Source: Rhynchonema sp. JSB1_4
Lineage: Eukaryota > Nematoda > Chromadorea > Monhysterida > Xyalidae
Reading direction: 5' to 3'
NCBI GenBank assembly: GCA_030248065.1
Contig: JASAMV010002571.1
Location: forward strand, 1-64,000
DNA length: 64,000 nucleotides
The translations under genes were made by a program, and so were the position numbers. This document shows, piece after piece, positions 46,101 to 55,000 of the stretch (position 1 is the first letter of the stretch; every line of letters starts with the position of its first letter). Below the pieces are notes generated by a model that did no database searches, was not told where the DNA came from, and saw nothing but the letters and a program-made list of their open reading frames with translations.

Positions 46101-47240
46101 TTTCGAGCCCGCGCACGGCAACTTTGCGGTCCACAAATGGTTAGTTGGTTAACAAGACCGGAAAACGGGTTCAGGAAATTTTTGACAATATGGTTGAGAG
46201 TTGAGTTGAGTTTGAAAGAGTTGGAACGTACGTTGCTTTTCAATAAAGTATCAAATTTAGTGGATTGAATCTGCCTTGGCTTGGAAGTGAAAAACGGACG
46301 TTTTAAGCCGAGCTAATCTTGACGAGTGCAAAAATTGTTGTTCGCTCTCCGGGAATAACTTTTACGCTGGTTAAGGTCAATAGATCTGTATGACATGTCT
46401 CGAAATGCCCCAATTTCAAGGTAGTCGCGCAACAAAAACAGATCAGATATGACCCCCAAGTTCCAAACTTGTCACATTAATCTCACAGGTACGCAATCAT
46501 GCTGAATTATGTGAGCGAGATCGAAGGGACCAAAGCGAGTCTGGTGAACGCGAACGAAGTGCGGGAACATTTTGAGAAGGCCATACAACTCAACCCGGCT
46601 GATCCGACCAGTCTGCATTTGTTGGGTGCGTTCGTCGCTTTTAAATCTGCAAACAAGCGTGACATGCGCGCTTGGACAATACATGCTCCTGCTATCGTTA
46701 TTGTTGTCGCTTATTTGGGTCAAAAAACATAACAGAGGAAGGTTAAATGGTTGAGGCATAATTAAAAAATGGACATGAAATATAACGGACATGAAAATAA
46801 ATACAAGACAGGGTGTGAACATTACGGATCTGTCCTCCGTGATCTCGTCCACCTTCTCTGTCCACCTGTCTCCTGCTATCGTCGGGACTTTGGGTCCATA
46901 AATTTTCGTTTTTTTAATAATGAACTTTGCTCGGCATTTGTGAAGGAGACACAAATGTCACGCTGACAGTCTCAAATACCATACGAAACCTAGCCATAGC
47001 CGGAATCTGGAAATTTGTTCTTCAAAATAAAATTAGTTTTTTTCAAAACATTTTACACCGGACTTGATTTATGTATTGCTGCACTCTCGCATACTTTCAG
47101 GTCTCTGGCACTACACTTTCGCCGACCTGCCCTCATACCAACGTCGCCTGGCCGCGTGGGTGTTCGCGTCTCCGCCCGAAACCACCTACGAAGCGGCGTT
47201 GTCCCTGTTTGAGGAAGCTGAGCGCATCCAGCCGGACTTT
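43102..47240 (+). CDS. RMDN: Regulator of microtubule dynamics (RMDN/FAM82), 3' truncated
   Basis: TPR protein; family members associate with microtubules and mitochondria. Exons 43102-43227, 43579-43758, 44372-44451, 45612-45691, 46040-46139, 46489-46625 and 47101 to about 47240, all in phase. The N-terminus (MSLSNTRVVITRRLLRAWS) is Arg-rich and free of acid, consistent with a mitochondrial presequence, and exon 2 has a hydrophobic GVTGVAFGISLFG. The TPR part shows EADILYQAF, STNPELLWRLARATCEMAKQ, MYEAFEYAKKALDFEPAHGNFAVHKWYAIML, VREHFEKAIQLNPADPTSLHLLGLWHYTFADLPSYQRRLAAWVFASPPETTYEAALSLFEEAERIQPDFPK. The reading frame then runs into C/A-only sequence and the Penelope block. The last TPR helices and C-terminus (about 50-60 residues in homologues) are absent. 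Confidence 0.85.
43927..44159. repeat. 233-bp foldback in RMDN intron 2
   Basis: Arms start GTTGCCTCATGCAATCTTAC and end GCATGAGGCAAC; the inverted match continues through AAACTCCCGTTCGAAGTCGA / TCGACTTCGAACGGGAGTTT and AACAAGCCACGCAGC / GCTGTGTGGCTTGTT. No clear target duplication. Confidence 0.65.
44907..45136. repeat. Member of the TCAAACTTGGTGATC dispersed family
   Basis: Starts TCAAACTTGGTGATCATCGG and ends CACTAAGTTTGA, with the internal pair GCCACTAATTCAGTCTAGC / CGCTGGACGAAAGTAGTGG. In RMDN intron 3. Confidence 0.6.
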
Positions 47241-47321
47241 CCAAAACCCACCCCCCCCCCTCCAACGCACAACCAAAAAACCCCACCCACCCACCACCAA
47301 ACCCAAAAACCCCAAAAATAT
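47236..47321. repeat. C/A-only low-complexity tract at the RMDN break
   Basis: About 85 bases consisting almost entirely of C and A (CCCACCCCCCCC, CACAACCAAAAAACCCC, CCCAAAAACCCC). It begins immediately after the RMDN codons for PDFPK and ends at the Penelope terminus. Similar strand-biased tracts are at 45180-45250 and 56036-56150. Confidence 0.75.
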
Positions 47322-49879
47322 CATGTTGTTGTGTGTCTTTGAGAGACGAACAGCACCAAATCACAATACACAGAATATATTGCCGAATTTTCGACACTCA
47401 ATAGTGTCCTCGTCAGGGCTAAAATCAACAAAAAGAGAGATAGGAACCGGTTGTCACAAGAATATCATTTCAGAAAACGCAAACAAGGAGCAAAACAGTC
47501 AGATAAACAAGTGGCATTTTGATACAGATATTGGCTATTGTTGGGTTTCAGTGCTCTGTTGATGTATGGATTGCGAGCGAGAATAAAGGCCGACTCCATA
47601 ACACGCAATTGTTTTTCTGTGTTACAGTGGTCCAGCACCTTTACGTGTTGCACTGTACATTGATGTGTGCGCATATGAATGGTCATGCCTGAGGCATTGT
47701 TGTTTTGCTTGGTGGTGCCACTGATGTGTTCTTGCACGCGCTGTTTTAGGGTTCGTGTGGTGGAGCCGATGTATGTGTAGCCTTGTGGACATGAACACGT
47801 TAATTCATACACGCAATTGCGTTGGTCTGTGACTTGGGTGTTGGTGTTACGTTTGTAGTAGAGGAGCCCCCGCAGCGTTTGTTGCTTGCTGAACACCAGT
47901 TGAGTGTCGTGGTGTGTGCGCATGTACCTTTTGAGTTGATGTGAGATGTTCCCGTCAAATGGTATTGACATTCGGTTTGTGCATTTGATGGCCTGATTGC
48001 CAGGGCGAGTTAATTGTTGTGTGATGAACTGGTGACCGTAGCCGTTGCGTTTGAGTTGCGAAATGATGTAGTCATGTTCAGCGCGTAATGTTTCAGGATC
48101 GATGCAGTAGCGATCTGCGCGTTTCCTGAGACAGCTGATAAGAGCACGTTTGGTGCTCATGTCCACAAACGACGAAGCTGGCAACGTTCGGCCGGAATTG
48201 TTTGCTTTGCGGAAGACTGATGTTTCAATGTGGGTGTTGCATTGCGTAATGTTTATGTCAAGAAAGCTGAGCTGACCGTTGACAGTGTGTTCAGTTGTGA
48301 ACTGAATGGTCTGGAAAATGTTGTTGGCTTTGTCAACGAACGGTTGTATATCCTCAACACATTTGAAAATAACAATCGTATCATCGACGAAACGACCGTA
48401 GAGGATGGGTTGAGAGATGTTGGGGTCAGAGAGAAGCGTTTCTTCGAGGGCGAACATGTAGAGATCACTGACCGCACAACTCAAAGGGTGACCCATTGGG
48501 CAGCCAGAATGTTGACGGTAGATGACGTCGTTGAACTGTAGAAATGCGGTGTCGAACACGATGCGAAATAGCTCAACGATGTCAGCGATCGAAAGAGAGC
48601 TGAGCAGGGGGGTGAGAGGACGCCATTGGTGTTCGGTGCGAGTGAGGATGTCAGGGAGGATTTGGATGAAGTGGGACGTATCAACGCTGTCATAGAGGGC
48701 TTTGACATCCATTGAGATGATTTGGGTGGTGGGGGTGAGGGGAAGGGATCGCAGTTGAGAAACGAGGTCTGTGAAGTTGATGATACGATGGGGGATTTGT
48801 TGGACGGCGGGGGTGAGGACACGATGGAGTTGTTTGGAGAGGGGGTAGGTGGGAAACGGGATGGTAGGGGTGATGAGACGAAGGGGGCGGGCGGGTTTGT
48901 GGGTTTTGATGAGGGCGTAGGGAGTTGGGGTGGAGCATTTGTGTTGGCTGGGGATAAGGGCGTGGAGTTGGGAGGGCGTTAGCTTGGGCTTGAGGAGGGC
49001 TTCGAGTTTCCGACGGGTGAAACCAACAGGTTCACGACGGGAGGGGGCTGGCTCGAAGAGGGCTGGGTTGGTGAGGATAGTTGTGACTTTGGTTATGTAT
49101 TCGTCGAAGGGCATTACGACTGTTGTGTTAGTTTTGTCAGCCGAGACGACGATGGCGTTGTTGTCTGTTAGTTTCTTGCGCAGATTTGAGACTGCTTTGA
49201 TGGACGGAAGGGAGGGGTGCGAAGGACCCGTGCCGTTTTTGGCAAGAATGTTTGCCGTTGTTGTGTAGACAGTATTTTTGTCGGTGATGTTTTGGTTGGT
49301 TTGCGTTTGCGTTTGAATGGCCGCAATGGTTTTTGCGTAGTGTGGAGTTCTGGATTTCAAATTTGTTTTTGGATCCAGACCCAGAATGTGCAGTTCAGGT
49401 TCAGATAATGAGATGTTGGTGAGATTCTCAACGAATGATGGTGGTATCGGTGTTGGTTGCTCAGGCGTGATGACGTTGCGTTTGACGAGTTTCTTCTGGT
49501 GTCGATCTCGGATGTTGCAAGTGACGTTGAAATAATGTTGTTGTTGCAGTTTGCGAAATTGGATGATGTCGTTCGGTGCAAGTGTGTTGCGTACGATGTT
49601 GTTGCATTGTAGCAGTTCGTATTTTAGTCGTGCTTCTTTGGCGAACGTTTGCTTGATTTCAGAGCGTAGCAGATTCTTGCCAGTGCATTTGAGAATGTGA
49701 TGGTTTGTTTGGCTATCGGACCATTTGTTCTTGATGCGGAAATTTGGTGGAAGGTGATGATGTTGCTGACATGTGCGTAGAAATTTGCGACTGTTCCTTG
49801 TAGCAGCCAGTTCCTTGGTCAGATTGTTGATGCGATTGAAATTCGTGATGATGGCTTGACCGTAGTGCCGTCGTAACAT
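47322..49879 (-). mobile_element. Penelope-like retroelement, full-length ORF copy (minus)
   Basis: Left member of a head-to-head pair. Its ORF spans 49879-47465 and the 3' end (about 140 bases with GTTGATTTTAGCCCTGACGA on its coding strand) reaches 47322. The end CATGTTGTTGTGTGTCTTTG is mirrored exactly at 52019. No LTRs or poly(A); flanking target duplication not found. Confidence 0.9.
47465..49879 (-). CDS. Penelope-like polyprotein: reverse transcriptase plus GIY-YIG endonuclease, 804 aa
   Basis: Retroelement replication protein. After a basic N-terminus, the RT domain shows KTHKPARPLRLITP, motif A IISMDVKALYDSVDTSHF (about residue 390), HSGCPMGHPLSCAVSDLYMF and the catalytic YGRFVDDTIVIF (about 494-505). 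A C-terminal GIY-YIG nuclease follows: CVYELTCSCPQGYTYIGSTT with RTLKQRVQEH (about residue 690-715) preceded by a linker with cysteines. This RT + GIY-YIG layout defines Penelope-like elements; nuclease nicking primes reverse transcription in the known model. The frame is intact, so the copy is young. The uninterrupted plus-strand ORFs at 48230-49408 are shadows of it. Confidence 0.95.
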   Translation of the reverse strand: MLRRHYGQAIITNFNRINNLTKELAATRNSRKFLRTCQQHHHLPPNFRIKNKWSDSQTNHHILKCTGKNLLRSEIKQTFAKEARLKYELLQCNNIVRNTLAPNDIIQFRKLQQQHYFNVTCNIRDRHQKKLVKRNVITPEQPTPIPPSFVENLTNISLSEPELHILGLDPKTNLKSRTPHYAKTIAAIQTQTQTNQNITDKNTVYTTTANILAKNGTGPSHPSLPSIKAVSNLRKKLTDNNAIVVSADKTNTTVVMPFDEYITKVTTILTNPALFEPAPSRREPVGFTRRKLEALLKPKLTPSQLHALIPSQHKCSTPTPYALIKTHKPARPLRLITPTIPFPTYPLSKQLHRVLTPAVQQIPHRIINFTDLVSQLRSLPLTPTTQIISMDVKALYDSVDTSHFIQILPDILTRTEHQWRPLTPLLSSLSIADIVELFRIVFDTAFLQFNDVIYRQHSGCPMGHPLSCAVSDLYMFALEETLLSDPNISQPILYGRFVDDTIVIFKCVEDIQPFVDKANNIFQTIQFTTEHTVNGQLSFLDINITQCNTHIETSVFRKANNSGRTLPASSFVDMSTKRALISCLRKRADRYCIDPETLRAEHDYIISQLKRNGYGHQFITQQLTRPGNQAIKCTNRMSIPFDGNISHQLKRYMRTHHDTQLVFSKQQTLRGLLYYKRNTNTQVTDQRNCVYELTCSCPQGYTYIGSTTRTLKQRVQEHISGTTKQNNNASGMTIHMRTHQCTVQHVKVLDHCNTEKQLRVMESAFILARNPYINRALKPNNSQYLYQNATCLSDCFAPCLRFLK

Positions 49880-49896
49880 ATCTTTGATCTTTGATC
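49880..49896. other. 17-bp junction filler between the two Penelope copies
   Basis: TCTTTGATCTTTGATC-type sequence present in neither copy. It contains TTGATCTTTGAT, whose reverse complement ATCAAAGATCAA occurs at 52050-52061, just outside the right end of the pair. Confidence 0.6.
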
Positions 49897-51876
49897 TTCG
49901 TTGAGAATCTCACCAACATCTCATTATCTGATCCTGAACTGCACATTCTGAGTCTGGATCCAAAAACAAATTTGAAATCCAGAACTCCACACTACGCAAA
50001 AACCATTGCGGCCATTCAAACGCAAACGCAAACCAACCAAAACATCACCGACAAAAATACTGTCTGCACAACAACGGCAAACATTCTTGCCAAAAACGGC
50101 ACGGGTCCTTCGCACCCCTCCCTTCCGTCCATCAAAGCAGTCTCAAATCTGCGCAAAAAACTAACAGACAACAAAACCATCGACACCATCGTCGTCTCGC
50201 CGGACAAAACGAACACAACAGTCGTAATGCCCTTCGACGAATACATAACCAAAGTCACAACTATCCTCGCCAACCCCGCCCTCTTCGAGCCAGCCCCCTC
50301 CCGTCGTGAACCTGTTGGTTTCACCCGTCGGAAACTCGAAGCCCTCCTCAAGCCCAAGCTAACGCCCTCCCAACTCCACGCCCTTATCCCCAGCCAACAC
50401 AAATGCTCCACCCCAACTCCCTACGCCCTCATCAAAACCCACAAACCCGCCCGCCCCCTTCGTCTCATCACCCCTACCATCCCATTTCCCACCTACCCCC
50501 TCTCCAAACAACTCCATCGTGTCCTCACCCCCGCCGTCCAACAAATCCCCCATCGTATCATCAACTTCACAGACCTCGTTTCTCAACTGCGATCCCTTCC
50601 CCTCACCCCCACCACCCAAATCATCTCAATGGATGTCAAAGCCCTCTATGACAGCGTTGATACGTCCCACTTCATCCAAATCCTCCCTGACATCCTCACT
50701 CGCACCGAACACCAGTGGCGTCCTCTCACCCCCCTGCTCAGCTCTCTTTCGATCGCTGACATCGTTGAGCTATTTCGCATCGTTTTCGACACCGCATTTC
50801 TACAGTTCAACGACGTCATCTACCGTCAACATTCTGGCTGCCCAATGGGTCACCCTTTGAGTTGTGCGGTCAGTGATCTCTACATGTTCGCCCTCGAAGA
50901 AACGCTTCTCTCTGACCCTAACATCTCTCAACCCATCCTCTACGGTCGTTTCGTCGATGATACGATTGTTATTTTCAAATGTGTTGAGGATATACAACCG
51001 TTCGTTGACAAAGCCAACAACATTTTCCAGACCATTCAGTTCACAACTGAACACACTGTCAACGGTCAGCTCAGCTTTCTTGACATAAACATTACGCAAT
51101 GCAACACCCACATTGAAACATCAGTCTTCCGCAAAGCAAACAATTCCGGCCGAACGTTGCCAGCTTCGTCGTTTGTGGACATGAGCACCAAACGTGCTCT
51201 TATCAGCTGTCTCAGGAAACGCGCAGATCGCTACTGCATCGATCCTGAAACATTACGCGCTGAACATGACTACATCATTTCGCAACTCAAACGCAACGGC
51301 TACGGTCACCAGTTCATCACACAACAATTAACTCGCCCTGGCAATCAGGCCATCAAATGCACAAACCGAATGTCAATACCATTTGACGGGAACATCTCAC
51401 ATCAACTCAAAAGGTACATGCGCACACACCACGACACTCAACTGGTGTTCAGCAAGCAACAAACGCTGCGGGGGCTCCTCTATTACAAACGTAACACCAA
51501 CACCCAAGTCACAGACCAACGCAATTGCGTGTATGAATTAACGTGTTCATGTCCACAAGGCTACACATACATCGGCTCCACCACACGAACCCTAAAACAG
51601 CGCGTGCAAGAACACATCAGTGGCACCACCAAGCAAAACAACAATGCCTCAGGCATGACCATTCATATGCGCACACATCAATGTACAGTGCAACACGTAA
51701 AGGTGCTGGACCACTGTAACACAGAAAAACAATTGCGTGTTATGGAGTCGGCCTTTATTCTCGCTCGCAATCCATACATCAACAGAGCACTGAAACCCAA
51801 CAATAGCCAATATCTGTATCAAAATGCCACTTGTTTATCTGACTGTTTTGCTCCTTGTTTGCGTTTTCTGAAATGA
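49891..51876 (+). CDS. Penelope-like polyprotein, 5'-truncated second copy (661 codons)
   Basis: Right member of the pair. Homology starts at TTCGTTGAGAATCTCACC (49897), equivalent to about residue 145 of the left copy, so the N-terminus and start codon are missing; the ATG at the front is created by the junction. RT and GIY-YIG motifs are intact (YGRFVDD encoded at 50941). Protein differences from the left copy are very few, the largest being NKTIDTIVVSPDK in place of NNAIVVSADK (9 extra bases). Probably not independently functional. Confidence 0.9.
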   Translation: MIFVENLTNISLSDPELHILSLDPKTNLKSRTPHYAKTIAAIQTQTQTNQNITDKNTVCTTTANILAKNGTGPSHPSLPSIKAVSNLRKKLTDNKTIDTIVVSPDKTNTTVVMPFDEYITKVTTILANPALFEPAPSRREPVGFTRRKLEALLKPKLTPSQLHALIPSQHKCSTPTPYALIKTHKPARPLRLITPTIPFPTYPLSKQLHRVLTPAVQQIPHRIINFTDLVSQLRSLPLTPTTQIISMDVKALYDSVDTSHFIQILPDILTRTEHQWRPLTPLLSSLSIADIVELFRIVFDTAFLQFNDVIYRQHSGCPMGHPLSCAVSDLYMFALEETLLSDPNISQPILYGRFVDDTIVIFKCVEDIQPFVDKANNIFQTIQFTTEHTVNGQLSFLDINITQCNTHIETSVFRKANNSGRTLPASSFVDMSTKRALISCLRKRADRYCIDPETLRAEHDYIISQLKRNGYGHQFITQQLTRPGNQAIKCTNRMSIPFDGNISHQLKRYMRTHHDTQLVFSKQQTLRGLLYYKRNTNTQVTDQRNCVYELTCSCPQGYTYIGSTTRTLKQRVQEHISGTTKQNNNASGMTIHMRTHQCTVQHVKVLDHCNTEKQLRVMESAFILARNPYINRALKPNNSQYLYQNATCLSDCFAPCLRFLK

Positions 51877-52019
51877 TATTCTTGTGACAACCGGTTCCTA
51901 TCTCTCTTTTTGTTGATTTTAGCCCTGACGAGGACACTATTGAGTGTCGAAAATTCGGCAATATATTCTGTGTATTGTGATTTGGTGCTGTTCGTCTCTC
52001 AAAGACACACAACAACATG
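49897..52019 (+). mobile_element. Penelope-like retroelement, truncated copy (plus)
   Basis: Forms the right arm of a palindrome of about 2.1 kb per arm (47322 to about 49435 pairs with 49897-52019), separated by the 0.45-kb 5' part of the left copy. It ends CACACAACAACATG at 52019. Confidence 0.9.
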
Positions 52020-52078
52020 ATTGCATTACGGCACTGCCATCCCGGCAACATCAAAGATCAATCGCATTTGGATCGCAG

Positions 52079-55000
52079 AGAAGCTAGATTGAAGAAACAG
52101 ATCGACAAACAGCTTGAGATTGTGAACGCGTTAAGTGATGAACAGCGGGTGGAGAATGGCAAGAAGGCTAGTTGATCGGCTGATAACCCAAAACGGTTGA
52201 CACACAGCGTCGACGCACGGGACTGACACAGCTTTATATTTTATGGTTCACCGCTCGATTTCCAACTTGTGTAGTCGAGTGTGTCAAATACATAACGACT
52301 TTTGCGGTGGTGGTATGTGAGTACTGTCTACGTGGTCGTTCACGGACATTTTTTATTGGCGTACGTCAAAAGACATGTCATATCATTTCTCGATTTCCTC
52401 TACGCCCGTCAGTCACCACGAAACGGCTCTCCATGTGGACTTCCGTCAACCGTCTTACAGTTAGCATTCGAGGTGTGCGTGTGCTCATCGCAAGAGCAAT
52501 CAACTCAACCTTCTCCGTTCTATATTGCAGCTATCGACCATATGTGCCGGTCTTGACCAGGAGCGTGATGTCACTCACACGCACGTGCACATTGACATGG
52601 ACGCATTCTATGCAGCTGTTGAATGCCGGGACAATGCACGCTTGAGACTTGTGCCCATGGCTGTTGGTTCGATGAGTATGTTGGTTAGTCACTTCCTAGT
52701 TGGACTTACGTTTTGGGGCGTCTGGGTTCCGCCGGTCATAGGTACAGTTCGAGAGATGTGTCCAAACGATCTGCGTTTCAACTTGCTTGCAAAAAGCGGA
52801 CATGTGCACTTGTCTAAACTTAATCACCTCACGAAACGGTGAGCACCTCGAACGTCAAAGCACTTCAGTTAAAACCAAACCTTAACACATGAAACAAGAT
52901 AAACGACAGTTTCGCCAGTTATATGTGCATCTCTTAGTGCGTAACAAACGCTAACTTTCCATTTATGGTGCATCACCCATGACCCATCATATATTAATGT
53001 TGTCGTCACAGAGCACCTCCAACTACCTGGCGCGAAAGTTCGGTGTGCGCGCGGCGATGCCCGGCTTTGTGGCGCGACGTCTCTGCCCACAACTGGTCAT
53101 TGTGCCCACCAATTTCGACAAATACACGCGAATATCGAAAAAGATCAAGGAGATTATGATGGAATATGACGCGGATTTGACAATGAACAGCTTGGATGAG
53201 GCGCATCTCGACATCACTGATCTGCTGCTGCGACGCAAGGGCACCACTGGTTAATTGGATTTAGGGCAATTTTTAGTTGTGTGCATTTCGCAATAATACT
53301 GATAACAGTAAATTTCTAAATTCACGACCGTACGGGTGGCAGGGATCTTTCTCTCTCCTTGGCGCTTTTTGTAGCTTTTATTTGCTGTGGTTTTGTTATA
53401 ACCAGTGTTGTAACTATTTTCATTTCCTTACTGCCCCCCCGCCCTTTCTTCTTGCTTCCTTCTATCACTTACTTGCGTGGAGGGTTGCGTCCCTCAGAGC
53501 GATCAACAAACCAACCCGGGTGGGTGTGGCCCGTATTTTAGGTAATTTCCCGATCTACGCTCCAACGCTGACCGCACTCGGTTTTGAAACATTGCGCGCA
53601 GTTACCTGACCTGTTGGCAAGCTGCGCGTGTGTCTGTTGTCCGAATGTTTCGAAATTTGGATGTTCGGGTTCCCATTAGAGCATTAACTGTGGTGCGTAT
53701 CCACCTATACGGTCGTGAATTTAGAAAACAAGATCACTCTGGGGCGCTGCACAATTGTGAATAATAGCTACTTTTGTATCATGGAGGATTTATCGAGAGC
53801 AAAAAATCGATCAAATTGAAAGTACTTGTTGTTGGTTCTTGACCAGTTTTTTGTGTTGTGCTGCAGCTCACGTAGTACCGATTCACATGAGACTATTCTG
53901 ATGTGTAGTCATGATCACTTGAAGCATGAACTAAAAGTCTGTCAGAAGCTGGTCGAATCAACAGTGCATCAACAACTTCTAAAAGCCAATACTGAATACT
54001 GTCGATCAAACATCAGGTGATTTGATAAGCTCCTGTTGTGTTGATATTTCACTTCATTCCAGAACAGCTGCTTATATTGCAACTTTGCACACTGGTAATT
54101 TTCTGATTTTCGCCATTATTGTCTTGTGACCCGGTAATGTACGTATTTTACCGCTGTTAGGGTCGGTGCGGGGTTGGTTTCATCTTTGATTTGGCATCAA
54201 GATTTTCGATTTTCCAGTGTCCCTACCACAACGTTTCTACTCTGGCGATTGTATCTGTTGGCTACCGCGTCTATCTGAAGACAATGATGATTCCGAAACC
54301 AAGGATGCTGAAATCAGCGAAACCGAGTGTCCCAAATGTCAGAAAACACGTCAAATTCACACAAATACGGCTAAATTTGGTATGTGGTTTGCCCGGTGTT
54401 ACAATAATTTTGTATAATCCGTTTTTTGTGCATGTTTTGGCGACATTTCCTTGTTGCTTTTTTATTTATCTGACAGGTGATTCGGTTGACGATGTTGTGC
54501 GTGAGATTCGATTTCGTATTGAACAACGAACAGGGCTGACGGCCAGTGCAGGTGCAGTAGACTGGGGGGCATTGTCTATTTTACACATGTTTTTAACGGC
54601 AAACTGTTTTTATGTTGTACATCCTTCTGTGAAACATCAGATCGTGTCGTGGTACTGCGTGCATGGCTACCATTCGATGCACGGGCGCTGTTATATCGGT
54701 GCATTCTCCTTCACATTCACATTGGTGTGCCTGTCAGATAAAATATATTGCGCGCCTGATTAGAACGGGTGTCTTTGCCTTCAATGCTGATTTGTTGTCT
54801 GAATTTCAGTTATACTTTCGCTTTTCGTCAGCAGGCATCGCCCCGAATTCGATGCTGGCCAAAATCGCCAGCGACAAGCGCAAACCGAACGGTCAGTGTC
54901 GTGTTGCAAACAGTCGTGACGCGCTCATTGACTTCATGCGTGATTTGCCGATTAGAAAGGTAGGCCGACCTGTTCGCATATATTCGACTTTGTCGGGACT

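Noticed and set aside
48230..49408. Plus-strand ORFs opposite the left Penelope copy, and their mirror set at 49924-51111
   Set aside because: Shadows of the intact RT/GIY-YIG frames; they are arginine/serine-poor mirror translations with no motif.
52020..52196. Reading 52020-52196 as the missing RMDN C-terminus (a stop follows KKAS)
   Set aside because: The spacing of EARLKKQID...ALSDEQ to HIDMDAFY matches the DNA polymerase kappa N-terminus residue for residue if spliced at 52166, which also gives correct phase.
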